DNA of 64,000 nt from Serripes groenlandicus (lineage: Eukaryota; Mollusca; Bivalvia; Cardiida; Cardiidae): positions 1 to 64,000 of the forward strand of contig JASEVX010000117.1 in the NCBI GenBank assembly GCA_031761405.1. The letters run 5' to 3'. A model generated the notes under the pieces. It worked only from the letters and a program-made list of their open reading frames with translations, had not been told where the DNA came from and did not search any database. Position 1 is the first letter of the stretch. Each line of letters begins with the position of its first letter. The translations under genes were made by a program, and so were the position numbers. Below, piece after piece: positions 24,751-37,204 of this stretch.

Positions 24751-26584
24751 AACAAAAATATCTTCTATTGGAAGTAAGTATTTAATAAAGTTGAAACAAT
24801 TGTGGCCTTTTGCCTACACTGTTTTCAAAGGTCGTCTGCTGCAGATGTGTCTACAAGTGGGAAAGGGTACAGCAAATGTAATTACCTTAACATCCAAGCA
24901 ACAACTTACATACTGACCCTTTCACCGAAATAAATTGTTTGTGATGCCTTTGTACTCTGGCAACTTTGAAATCAGACAGTACATCATTGCATCAAAATCA
25001 TAACTCTTTCTTACATACAGGCGCTTCCTGACGACATTAGATGACACCTTTTAACATTATGGCAAAGGAAGAAATTGCTCATTGAATATGTTTTCAACTT
25101 ATTCAATAATTTGTTAACTCTTTCCCATAAATTGCAAACTATACGATAGATATGTAGACGACCTTGAACACATTGAACAAAGCTCTAGTGGTTGCCCTTT
25201 GAAAATACCTGGACAAATGTGAAAAATCACGAGTGAAAGTATAATTATTAAATAATCTGAAGAAGACATCTTTCAAAAGATCGTATCATAATCATTTTTT
25301 TGCCATATTACTTTCAAATGTACTCTCCTAAAGATGTTTCAAATGTCTTCTACTATATTCTGAAAATGTATAAATCATGACAACAAAACGAAAGAATTTG
25401 AAAATACAGAGGGGAAAACTGTGCCACATTAAGTCTGACAAGAACTGTTCATGCTTTCCTATTTTGAAACATATCTGCTAAGAAAATATAACAAAAGTGC
25501 CAAGGAGAGCACGTTATTGCTCGTCTGTTGAAAAGTCGAAAATGGGCATTTCTGAATAATCATTAATATATTTCACAGAATTTATTATGAGCAATGTCAT
25601 CTTTTTCTACAGTTTTGATTAGTTATAATCTGCCTTTTCAACGATTTCATTGGTTCGACCGAATCTCAAAAAACCATCCGCTTGCATAAATTAATGAGAC
25701 AAAATAGTTCCAACGCGTGAAACACACTCTGAACTTTGATTGACCTCAATGTCAGTGGTGTTAGGTAACGTCGGCCGTGCTGTGACCCAGTCGACTTATA
25801 GAAATGTGCAAATCACTAAATAAAATTATTGAAAGGAGTTGAAACCATTGTGGCAAAAGTAGAAATTGCCTACGATAAGCAATTTCTCCTTTTGTTACAA
25901 TGTTTTCGATTGTCGTCTGATACACATGCGTCTGTAAGCGGACAATAGTTACATACTCCCCATGGAAGCGGAACCCTTTCCGTGATACTATAACATCGAA
26001 TATTGAAAATATTGTTGGAAAATGGAGCAATTGCCGACAATGAGCAATTCCTCCTTTTCACACAATGCTTTCAAACACGTTTCAAATTAATTCTTTTCAT
26101 ATTTGAACATTTAACATTCTTTTACTAGACACATTTTGAATAACATGCTAGAGATAAATGATAACGTTCAATTTTGCCTTACATCAAGGGGAAACATATA
26201 TAGTTGAATCCTTTATGGAAAAAGAGGAAATGGGTCACGATAAACAAGTCTGCAGCAGACGGCTGCACATGCGTCAACAAGCGACTGTAAGCGGGAAAGG
26301 GTTGAACCGTTTCCGTTATAGCTACTTAGTTACATACAAATGTTGAAAGTGTATTTGCAAACGGAGCAATTGCTGACAATGAGCAATTCCTCCTTTCCAA
26401 ACAATGCTTTGAAAGATGAATCTAAGTTGGTTTGTATAACCTAGATAACGAAAACATTTGTCTACAGTTATTAGTTTAACCTTTGCCCCTTTTAAACACA
26501 TTTGACTCACCTAAGAGATGAATGATAATCAGCATGTTTGTCTTTTTCCACAATGTTTTCATCATTATTCAAAATTTCATTTCA

Positions 26585-26659
26585 ACAAAAATTGATTGGG
26601 GTTAACGCAGTTTTTAACCTTTCCTCAGTAATACCACGGCGGCCAGTTCACCTACACAT
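26585..26659 (-). mobile_element. SINE body in unit copy 3, left part
   Basis: Same block as 16115 and 21398, cut at ACAT by the 1661 bp element. It continues at 28321-28450. Confidence 0.65.
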
Positions 26660-27026
26660 CGTCACCTTAGTGCAAAAACTCAATAAGTACGTTTTTGTAA
26701 TTTTACAGGAGAGCATTTAAACTGATTTTCTTAGAGAAATGACACTTGATTTTAATTTTTTTTATAGTTTTTATTTAAAAACAAAGAAACGAAATAGTCC
26801 AAATAATATTTTCTGAAAAAGATTTGTAATAAAAGAGATATTTGGAAAAAATGCACTTATATGTTTATATTTCACTGAACTTGTTTGGTGCAATAAAATT
26901 ATAAGTGCACCTATCACTTTATTGCACTTGATATTTTGGAGCAAAAACTACATAAGTGCCATTTATCCTTTACTAGATGTGAACAGATAGACAAATATGG
27001 ATTTATTATTACAAGATTGATATTAA

Positions 27027-27246
27027 CCCTTTTCATCATATGACAATTCTGCAGCAGAAGACTTTGAACATATTTTGTCAAAACATAGAAAATCTCCATA
27101 ATTGAATGGATAACCTATGACTAAAAGTGGAAAACATTGTGGCAAAATGAGAAATTGCACGTTTTGTGCAATTTCTTCTTTTGTTACTGTTTTCAAAAAG
27201 CCGTCTGCTGCAGAGGCGTCCGAAAGCGTTTATATGAGGTAAAGGG
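27027..27246. mobile_element. TTAA-flanked palindromic MITE
   Basis: 220 bp between two TTAA sites (27023-27026, 27247-27250), beginning CCCTTTT and ending AAAGGG. Contains a hairpin of GAGAAATTGCAC / GTGCAATTTCTTC, inner arms around AACATTGTGGCAAAA / TTTTGTTACTGTTTTC and outer CTGCAGCAGAAGAC / GTCTGCTGCAGAGGC. TTAA targets with CCCTTT ends suggest a piggyBac-type origin; this is inference. The family words occur in many other places in the window. Confidence 0.65.
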
Positions 27247-27395
27247 TTAATATTTACTTGTTCTATGGTAACCTAAGAAATGCTTTGATAAATCTGAAAT
27301 ACAACTGAATCAAGACTAAAATGCAACCAAATTAAAACAATAAGCTTATATATTGTAAATTTAGACTTAGAATAAATAAAAGAGTTGCCTCAGTT

Positions 27396-27724
27396 TAATA
27401 ATAATAATAATAATAAACTTTATTATATATTCAAGATAGAAGCACCGTTATGGGAATAATTTATGTAATTAACTGATGACCACCAGCGTGGTACCATGAA
27501 AGATATGTTGATTCAAATTTCTTTAATTTTTCGCAGTTCCTGATATGCAGTGGATTCCATATTTTTGGTCCAGAGTATGTCAAAGATTTTATGTAAAATT
27601 CTATTCTTGGTTTAGGAATGCAAAGTGTATGCTGGCGCCAGATCTGGGTGATGGACAGGAGCAAACCTATAGTCCCCAAACAAATCTCCGACCGGTTAGG
27701 GACTAATAAGTAATATGTTCCCAA
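27396..27724 (-). pseudogene. LINE ORF2 C-terminal fragment with 3' tail
   Basis: On the minus strand an open stretch (27724-27461) contains IEFYIKSLTYSGPKIWNPL followed by HIRNCEKLKKFES. The pattern SL-YSGPKIWN-L--IRN---L--FK is typical of the C-terminus of many animal non-LTR reverse transcriptases. A stop at 27461 is followed by a ~50 bp 3' region and a (TAA)n run at 27396-27415, the sort of simple tail such elements carry. Only ~85 codons remain, so it is a 5'-truncated insertion inside the 1661 bp element. Confidence 0.75.
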
Positions 27725-28320
27725 TCAGGTAGCCAGGGAGACTAGGTTTTCTCATCATTTGACCGACCATCCAGTTTTATTTTGTCAAGGCCATATTTAA
27801 ATCCTATTATGTATAATTCTCTTTAAAATGGAGAGATCTTAGAAGAAAATGTGAAGTCTGACAAAATGAAACTTTTTAAAAAATCTGATAAAAATTGAAA
27901 AAAATATTTTTAGACATGAGCATTATTTCCCTTTTCTGCAATGTTTCTGAAAGTTGTTTGCTACATGTGTCAAAAGTTGTATTTATTATGGAAAGAATGA
28001 AGAAACAGAAATTAGTGTTATTTATTCAGCTATTTTGTATACAAATATGGACATATATCTTTCTTGCACCAAATAGTTGTTTGAAAAATTAAAATGATGT
28101 GGTGCAATACATCACTATGTGCACATATTGTTTTTTTGCACAACAAAATAATATCAGCGTACTTATCACTTTATGCCTCTTTCTTATAAAAGCATATTTT
28201 GAGGTTGAATTTGGTTTTAATACTTTTTGAGGACATGTATCTTTATATCTTAAATCATTTTATGCAAAAAAGTGATTTTGTGAAAAAATGGACTTATTGA
28301 GTTTTTGCACCAAGGTGACG

Positions 28321-28450
28321 ACATGTATTTCCTGGTTTTCTTACACCAGTAATTCACACAACAATATTCCCAAGCAACTGGCTGCTTTTTCACATAGACT
28401 TAGCCCATTGGTGAAAGACGAATGACGCATGTCGCATTGACTTTTGTCAA
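28321..28450 (-). mobile_element. SINE body in unit copy 3, right part
   Basis: Continues the block cut at 26659: CCTGGTTTTCTTACACCAGTA and GTGAAAGACGAATGACGCATG. Confidence 0.65.
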
Positions 28451-28780
28451 ACGCCAGAAAGAAATTTGGCCGAAAATGTCAAGATACACACGAGTTATAA
28501 TCGCAAGGTCATTGTTTATTTAATAATTGAGGCGCTTCTAGCGATTTTGAGACAAAATGTTAATGTATATTGAAGACTCAACGTCCGTCATCGTGTATGT
28601 AATTTACTAAATCTAGTCCTAGATGTATCTGTTGACATATAAACTAGAAATGTAGTCTAAATAGGTTTTTGTAAATTAACCTTGTATGGTCCCGTTTCGG
28701 AGACCCATCGATCCAATCTTCTGTAATCAATACTTTATGAGTTGTCTGTCTGTAAAGCTTGGAGGTATAATCCGGCGTCC

Positions 28781-29491
28781 GGCCGGCTGTCTGAATGTGC
28801 ATTCGTCCGTTCGTCATTTATTGCATGTATTAGTCAACACGTTGTTTCTGTATGGCAGATTTATTTCAAAGTGGTCACACTTATACCGTGTGATCAGGAG
28901 AACGGCTTAATACTAGGTTCATAACTCTGTATTATTTTAGCAATCTTCATTTTTCCTTATTTAGTTCAGTGATTGTCTCTATTAATTTCCATTTTATCCA
29001 TTTCAAACTTGGTGTGTAGGTAACTTATGACCTACAGATATGCAGTGCACCATTACCATAACTTTAGCATGATCCGTTTGGAGTGTGTATATTTTTGTCT
29101 TTCCATGTTCTGTCACTTATTTTGGATTTTCGCATGCAACACATGCATTCCGTGAAATGCCCTTGTTCGTTAATGAGTGCTTCCCCAAGCTGTGTACTTT
29201 GTCCGGAGCGATTGACTGTCTGTCCGTCGTTGTGTTCATCCACTCGTCCGTCTTTCCGTTACGGTTTGCATTAATGGGTCAAAACTTTGTCTGTTTCGCG
29301 AATCCATTTCAAAGTCGACACACGTATACATTGGGATTAGGAGATCGATACAATATTTTGAACACAAATCTGATCTGTTTTTTTAGGTGTAAACTCGGTT
29401 TTTTTTCATTTCTTCGATTATTGTCTCAATAGATGTCCAATGTATCAATTGAAGACTATACATTATACATTGTGGATCTTTAGTGATTTCT
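28781..29491 (+). repeat. Left inverted arm, unit copy 3
   Basis: Full-length arm; pairs with 30985-31791. Confidence 0.8.
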
Positions 29492-30984
29492 AAACTGGAA
29501 ATATTTTAATTAAGGGTCGCTGCTCGGTTATTTGTCAATCTTTTGTTCTTCCTGATTTATTTTGTTTATATAAGAAAAGTGTCAAACATTGATGAATAAG
29601 GTATATGTTATTGGCAGGCAGTATGTGTTGCTTCACACATTTTTGGTTTGTTTGTTTTAAAGGTAATTGTTTATTGTTTCAACAAAGTTTGTCCATATTA
29701 TCTATGCCATATATTTTTAACTTACATATGCCCCTATACCATTAGCACTTTCAGAGCTTTGATTAAGAACTGTAGTGACCAGGCATACAGGTCAGACCCT
29801 GTTGTGCATTTTTTTCTGCTTACTCGCCGAGATATGTGCGATAACAATAACAAAGTTATCTGCTGATTATCAATTTTACTTTGAATTTACATTTAAAAAG
29901 AGACATTTTAAGCTAACTTTCTATTGTACTTCATTTAAACCGGTGTAACTGACAAACAGAAAATTAACTTTGTCACCGTAGAAATGCATTCATGTAACAT
30001 TTAAAGGATCACTTCGCAAATGAATCGCACAATATCTTCAACCAAGACCGTAGGAATTTCAGTTATTTCACAGCACTTCCTGGGTAATTTACCAGAATTA
30101 CTACTGTTATCCTTGTTATGATGTCACTCTGGTCAATGTTATGTTTAACACCAAATTTTTAAACAGTATTTCGCTTTTATCTGGGCATAATTAATGCTTA
30201 TTCATGATAACTGCAGGGGTAACTAACAGTACTATGCTAGGAAAACGGATTAATTTTGAGTGGCATTCAAAGCCTTCCTTGCATAATTAACTTTATCCAC
30301 ATGTAGATCGAGGCTTTATGAAGCCTCTGCAGCAATCGTATTTTGATGTTGTGGCCAAACGAAAAATCGCATAATATCTTCAAGCTAATAACCTATCAAT
30401 CCCAGCCATCATACTCTCATCCCTATTCAATAATTATGTTTTAAAGGGCAAATATGAATGTATTTGAAAGGGATTAACCTTTGGGTAGAAATCTTGTTTG
30501 TTGGAGTAGAAACCAGGCATAAAGATCAGACCCTGTTGTTTGGTGTTTCTCACTGCTTACTCGCCAAAATATGTGCGATAACAATCACAAAGTTATATGC
30601 TGATTATTATTTTCACTTTGAATTTACATTTATAAAGAGACATTTAAAGCTAACTTTCTATTGTACTTCATTTAAAACAGTGTAACTGACAAATAGAAAA
30701 TTAACTTTATGTCACCGTAGAAATGCATGCATGTAACATTTAAAGGATCACTTTGCAAATGAATCGCACAAAATCTTCAAGCAAGACCGTAGGAATTCCA
30801 GTTATTTCACAGCGCTTCCTGGGTAATTTACCAGAAGTACTACTGTTACTACTCCTTATGATCCAGGTTATGATGTCACTCTGGTCAATGTTTTGTTTAA
30901 CAGCAAATTTAAACAGTATTTCGCTTGTATGTAGGCATAATTAATGTTTATTCATGATAAATGCAGGGGTAACTAACAGTACTA

Positions 30985-31791
30985 GATCACTAAAGATCCA
31001 CAATGTATATTGTAATCATGCTGATAAATGAAATACAATCGAAAGCATGCTAGACTTATGTTTCTTCCTGCAATGCACATCTGTAGCTCTGAGTTCCCAA
31101 TACACCAAGTCTTCAATTGATACATTGGACATCTATTGAGACAATAACCGGAGAAATGAAGAAATGAGTTTACACCTAAAAATACCAAATCAGATTTGTG
31201 TTCAAAATATTGTATCGATCTCCTAATCCCAATGTATACGTGTGACGACTTTGAAATGGATCCGTTAAACAGAAACAAAGCTTTGACCCATTAATGCAAA
31301 ACGTAACGGACAAACGGACGGATGGATGAACACAAAGACGGACAGACAGTCAGTCGCTTCGGACAAATAACACAGCTTGGGGAAGAACCCACTAACGAAC
31401 AAGGGCATTTCACGGAACGCATGTGTTACATGCGAAAGTTATATAATAAGTGAGAACATGGAAAGACAAAAATATTCACACTTCAAACGCAGCATGCTCA
31501 AGTTATGGTAATGGTGCACTGCAAATCTGTAGGTCATAAATTACCTACAAACCAAGTTTGAAATGGATACAATGGAAATTAATGAGGACAATCGCTGAAC
31601 TAAATAAGGAAAAACCGAGATAACTAAATTAAACAAACCAGAGTTATGTACCGAGTACTTTGCCGTTCTTCTGATCACACGGTATAAGTGTGACCACTTT
31701 AAAATAAATCTGCCATACAGTTACAACGTGTTGACCAATACATGCAATCCATGACGGATGGACGAATGCACATTCAGGCAGACAGCAGGCC
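30985..31791 (-). repeat. Right inverted arm, unit copy 3
   Basis: Reverse complement of 28781-29491. Its junction differs slightly from the other copies: ACTAGATCACTAAAG, lacking the GGAAAACAGATTAATATTTAGTGGCAG stretch. Confidence 0.8.
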
Positions 31792-32650
31792 AACAAAAAT
31801 ATCTTCTATTGGAAGTAAGTATTTAATAAAGTTGAAAAAAGTGTGGCCTTTTGGCTACACTGTTTTCAAAAGTCGTCTGCTGCAGATGTGTCTACAAGTG
31901 GGAAAGGGTACAGTAAATGTAATTACCTTAATATTCAAGCAACAACTTACATACTGACCCTTTCACCGAAATAAATTGTTTGTGATGCCTTTGTACTCGA
32001 GGAACTTTGAAACCAGACAGTACATCATTGCATCAAACTCATAACCTTTTCTTACATACAGGCGCTTCCTGACTACATTAGATGACACCTTTTAACATTA
32101 TGGCAAAGGAAGAAATTGCTCATTGAATATGTTTTCAACTTACTCAATAATAAATCTTTCCTATAAATTGCAAACTATACGATAGATATGTAGACGACCT
32201 TGAAAACATTGAACAAAGCTATAGTGGTTGCCCTTTGAAAATACCTGGACAAATATGTGGAAAATCAGAGTGAAAGTATAATTATTAAATAATCTGAAGA
32301 AGACATCTTTCAAAAGATCGTATCATGAACATTTCCTTTTGCCAAATTACTTTCAAATGTACTCTCCTACAGATGTTTCAAATGTCCTCTACTACATTCT
32401 GAAAATGTATAAATCATGACAACAAAACGAAAGAATTTGAAAATACAGAGGAGAAAACTGTGCCACATTAAGTCGGACAAGAACTTTTCATGCTTCCTAT
32501 TTTTAAAACATATCTGCTTAGAAAATATAACAATAGTGCCAAGGAGCGCACGCCATTGCTCGTCTGTTGAAAAGTCGAAAAGTGGGCTTTTCTGAATTAT
32601 CATTAATATATTTCACAGAATTTATATTATGAGCAATGTCATCTTTTGCT

Positions 32651-34211
32651 ACAATAACTTCAGAGAGATAACTTACCTGTCACATCAAGTTTTTATTCCT
32701 TGTCAATCAAACTTATTTAATCCTGTTTAACTTTAGAGCACGAGTGTCATTATCAGCGTGTAGATACGATGAACATTTACAGCCTAGTGAGTGAAGTGAA
32801 CGCTAACATTCCCGCGAAATTCGTCTTGAGCCAATCAGAAAATTGTTGTTTATGCAAATTAAGATGTTCCTTGGTTACCATGCACGTGAAATGTCTCGAT
32901 CCTTTTCATCATTTAGACAGCGTGTTACGCCTCTGCATCAGACGGTTTTAAAACAGGATAAATTGCTCATGTTTATTAATTTTTCCTTTTACCAAAATGT
33001 TCATCTCTATTCATCGAGTTTGCAGATATATTATGTGATAATATTCAATAACCCTTTCCCATATATGCCAAATATGCAGCAGACAACTTTGAAAATATTT
33101 AAAGTCTACTGCCGAAAAGAAAGTTTTAAACCGTGCTTATCTCTTTCCATTAATTTTGTAAAGTAAAGTTTATAAACTTAAACACACCATTAGCATTACC
33201 TGAGTCTGTCCAAGCAATGTGAATAGTAAAGTTCAGAGCAGACTGAATCTGTTCAGCTTGATCAAAGCCTCCACATAACAATTTTAAAATGGCATTTGGG
33301 ACATAGACAGACAGATAAATATTCTACCAGTTCCTACATGTAGACGCATTTATATACATCTGCAGCATACAATTTTTTTAAAAAGCTTTGTGGAAAAAAG
33401 AAAATGTTCTCATAATGAGCAATATATTTCTCTTTTTGCCAAACTGTTTAACACATTTCATATATATATATTGCATACGTGTTTTCTTATGCATTTGCTT
33501 CAGATTTGTTGTATATACCTTTAAATATTGCAGTCTTTAGTCTTAGAGATGCATCAGTATTTTCCTTTAGCCAAACTGTTTTCAGCACATTTCAATAGTT
33601 TTCTAAGTCGTCCGCATCAGATGTTTTGTATGTGGGAAAGGGTTAGCCTCTAAATATGGGAGGATTAGGTCTATCCATGGTTAACTTTCCAATATTCAAC
33701 TCAACTCAATTTAAGTTGTTGTAATCCGTGAGATGTGTTCGCTCACCAATTAAATCTCCAGTATTTAAATTTAAATAAAACCATAGCGGGGTGCAAAGCA
33801 CATGCATATATATGCACACACCAACGTTGCAAAGTGAAATGTTAACACTTAATTAAAGTGGCATTTCTATCCAGAGGGAAGAAATTCATGTAAAAAAGTT
33901 CAAATCGATTTTTTTAAAAATAAGAAGCTGAATGGGTTTGGGATTAACCACAAACGTGTTACACAAGAGCACACACTCACGAATTATACTTTTCTCCAAG
34001 ATTTCAGGATTTTAAAAACGGACCCATTCATGTACATCATAACGCTTAGAATCGTAAACAACACAACTATATTAGCTGTATGTAAAGGTAGGGTGTCATA
34101 TACAAATCGTGGTGAGATAAAATGTACGTAACTGTTATAAAAACACACTCAGTTCAATGAGGCATATACAATGTATACACAATAAGCATGTTTATCTAGT
34201 GCTTTTAAAAG
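32651..34211. other. Gene-less, with palindromic family pieces
   Basis: No gene. Pieces of the palindromic family at about 32940-33110 (AATAACCCTTTCCC, ATGCAGCAGACAACTTTGAAAA) and 33390-33650 (TCATAATGAGCAATATATTTCTC, GTGGGAAAGGGTTA). Confidence 0.5.
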
Positions 34212-35365
34212 TAGGTCCGTGAAGTTAGGTTGACGAGTGACGAATTGACGAGTGACGAACTGTGACATTTTTTCTAAAAACTTTATTTTGTTTCTAGACG
34301 AATAAATGCAAATTGGGCCCTATTTCATGTTTCATGGCCATCAGTCAATCAGAAGAGCTTCGACAATTCGTCAACTCGTCAATTTTGTTCACGAAATTGA
34401 CGAAAAAAATATTTTTCTAAAAACTTTATTTCTTTCCTTTAGATACGTATCTGGACGTATTGAATGCAAATAAGGCCCTATGTCATGTTTCATGGCGATC
34501 AGTCAATCAGAAGAGCTTCTTCAAGTTCGTCGACTTGTCAATAAAGTTGACGAAATTGACGAAAAAAAATATTTTTCTAAAAACTTTATTTCTTTCCTTT
34601 AGATAAGTATCTGGACGTATTGAATGCAAATTAGACCCTATTTCATGTTTCATGGCGATCAGTCAATCAGATGATCTTCTTCAAGTTCGTCGATTCGTCA
34701 ACTTGTCAATAAAGTTGACGAAATTGACGAAAAAAATATTTTTTTAAAAACTTTATTTCTTTCCTTTAGATAAGCATATGGACGTATTGAATACAAAAAA
34801 GATCCTATTTCATGTAGCATGGCGATTAGTCAATCAGAAGAGCTTCGTCAAATCCGTCAATTCGGCAACTTGTCAATATAGTTGACGAAATTAACGAAAA
34901 AAATATTTTTCTAAAAACTTTATTTCTTTCCTTTAGATAAGTATCTGGACGTATTGAATGCAAAATAGGTCCTATTTAAAAATGAATGGCTACAAGTTAT
35001 TCAGAAGAGCTTCTTCAAGTTCGTCAATTCGTCAACTCGTCAATTTTGTTGACGAAATTGACGAAAAAATTATTTTTCTGAAAACGTTATTTCTCTCCTT
35101 TAGATACGTATCTAGACGTATTGAATGCAAATTAGGCCCTATTTCATGTTTCATGGCGATCATTCAATCAGAAGTGCTTCTTCAAGTTCGTCAGTTCGTC
35201 AACTTTGTTGACAAATTGACGAAAACATTATTTTTTCTAAAAATCTTCATTTCTGTCTTTTAGATAATGTATCTGGACGTATTGAATGCAAATTAGGCCC
35301 TATTTCAAATTGAATGGCGATCAGTCCTTCAGAAGAGCTTCGGCAAGTTCGTCAATTCGTGAGCT
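34212..35365 (-). repeat. Left tandem-repeat arm
   Basis: Seven units, landmark AAAAACTTTATTT at about 34277, 34421, 34581, 34748, 34912, 35080 (variant) and 35246. Each contains GTTGACGAAATTGACGAAA and ATCAGTCAATCAGAAGAGC. Reading frames inside are by-products of the repeat. Confidence 0.88.
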
Positions 35366-36114
<749 letters not shown>

Positions 36115-36315
36115 CAAACATGACATAAAATAATACTGACAGTATATATTTAACCCGGTACAAAGTACTTGTAACTATTTCATACGTTATGTAGAAATAG
36201 TACCACATGTTTGTCATAGTTTTTAAGCAGTACGCTGTTCAAGTTCGGATTCAAACCGAATAGAGCTTCAACATACTCCTTATCATTAAATGAATCTAGC
36301 AAATTGAAAGTACTA

Positions 36316-37138
36316 CTACCAAATTTGACATAAGTTATTTGTTAAAAAGAATACATAAAAACAGTTAATCAAAATATGCTCAGTGAAACTTGTTTTAATA
36401 TCTCTATTTCCACACCGTGAGCAATCGGAGAAATCAGTGCATGCTGTGTATGCAATTATTTGGGCGATAGAAAAACAAGCACGTAGCATATTCGGATTAC
36501 GTTTAGCGTAGTCCCACAGTGGATTAGCAGAGAACTGATACTGTAGTTTTCTGTATAAGACAAACTGTCTCGATGAAGTTCTAACATTCAATTCTGCTAT
36601 ATTGTGCCTACACATTTTTTCTCAAATGCCCCCAAAATGCAGCGGCGATAGACAGCTGCGTAATGTATCGACCAGATCAGCCTGCGCTGTCCGCGCAGAC
36701 TAATCCGACCGACACATTCCGTCTTAGGGGGATAGATGTATAGAGTAGTTATTCCTGAAACAGAAAATCCACAGGAGGCGAAAAGTGTCTATCCGGGTAG
36801 GCCTGTGTGGCATGCTTAGGCTGATCCGGGTCGATACTTTACGCAGAGTCCACACTGTAGGTTTTCTCACGAGACGGCCTACACATTGATTATTGCAAAG
36901 CTACGCCCCTGATCTGATAGTAGTTACGAACCTTTGTATTAATACAATGTTTCCAAAAATATCTACTAGGAAAATCGCCATATGCTAAATAGTCTTCCAA
37001 GCTATTGTAAATATCATATTTATGTAGCAGAGAAACAACATCCGAAATAAACCCGAAATCGGAAGACCCATTCTTAAACAAACTAAGAAGTAATAAAAAC
37101 AAACGTTTGGCTGTGCAGTCCCTTTCTAATCGACACAC
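36316..37138 (-). pseudogene. LINE ORF2 C-terminal fragment, interrupted
   Basis: Minus-strand reading starts at 37138 with SDVVSLLHKYDIYNSLEDYLA and FPSRYFWKHCI, matching the region after the thumb in non-LTR polymerases. It continues past the nested element in the same frame to SSRQFVLYRKLQYQ, DYAKRNPNMLRACFSIAQII and the Cys/His knuckle CSRCGN...EHILINC (C-x2-C-x11-H-x4-C) common at LINE C-termini. One TAA (36890-36892) lies close to the junction. The element 36617-36876 plus one copy of its flanking repeat separates the two parts without shifting the frame. The 5' portion, including the polymerase core, is missing. Family motif recognition is from memory. Confidence 0.75.
36617..36876. 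mobile_element. 260 bp nested element with 11 bp target duplication
   Basis: Flanked by GCCTACACATT at 36606-36616 and 36877-36887. Inverted internal arms: TGCGTAATGTATCGACCAGA...CAGCCTGCG near 36658 and, in complement, TGCGTAAAGTATCGACCCGG...CAGCCTAAGC near 36845. Middle has GACACATTCCGTCTTAGG. No ORF. Arms plus a 9-11 bp duplication are what Mutator-type MITEs make, and a MULE remnant is present at 1185; a SINE origin cannot be excluded. Confidence 0.75.
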
Positions 37139-37204
37139 TATGCAGAAAGCTATTAGTTAGAACCTGTGTATGAAGAGATTCAACTGAAGAAGAATATGCT
37201 TTGA

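Larger units (their letters stand above)
20424..25616 (+). repeat. 5.37 kb tandem unit, copy 2
   Basis: Same order as copy 1. Lacks about 180 bp at 22056, where CCATTTT joins directly to CGCATGCAACACATG; ATTTT is present at both edges in the other copies. It has the 155 bp segment missing from copy 1. Confidence 0.9.
26660..28320. mobile_element. 1661 bp TIR DNA transposon, non-autonomous, ACAT duplication
   Basis: Flanked by ACAT on both sides (26656-26659, 28321-28324); the unoccupied site in copy 2 reads CTACACATGTATTT. Terminal inverted repeats of 29 bp with one mismatch begin CGTCACCTT(A/G)GTGCAAAAAC and end CTCAATAAGT. Subterminal AGTGCA/TTGCAC words recur near 26910, 28070 and 28120. 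The interior holds no transposase, only a TTAA-flanked palindromic element and a LINE 3' end. Four-base duplications occur in several superfamilies and the TIR does not let me name one. Confidence 0.92.
25617..32650 (+). repeat. 5.37 kb tandem unit, copy 3, interrupted
   Basis: Same order as copies 1 and 2, about 5.37 kb once the 1665 bp insertion plus duplicated target at 26656-28320 is discounted. Ends near GAGCAATGTCATCTTTTGC, where the next unit would start; unrelated sequence follows. Confidence 0.9.

Noticed and set aside
17475..29866. Conserved ~75 codon frame at 17475, 22573 and 29648
   Set aside because: Conserved only as part of the 5.37 kb unit; different truncations, no motif, AT-driven composition.
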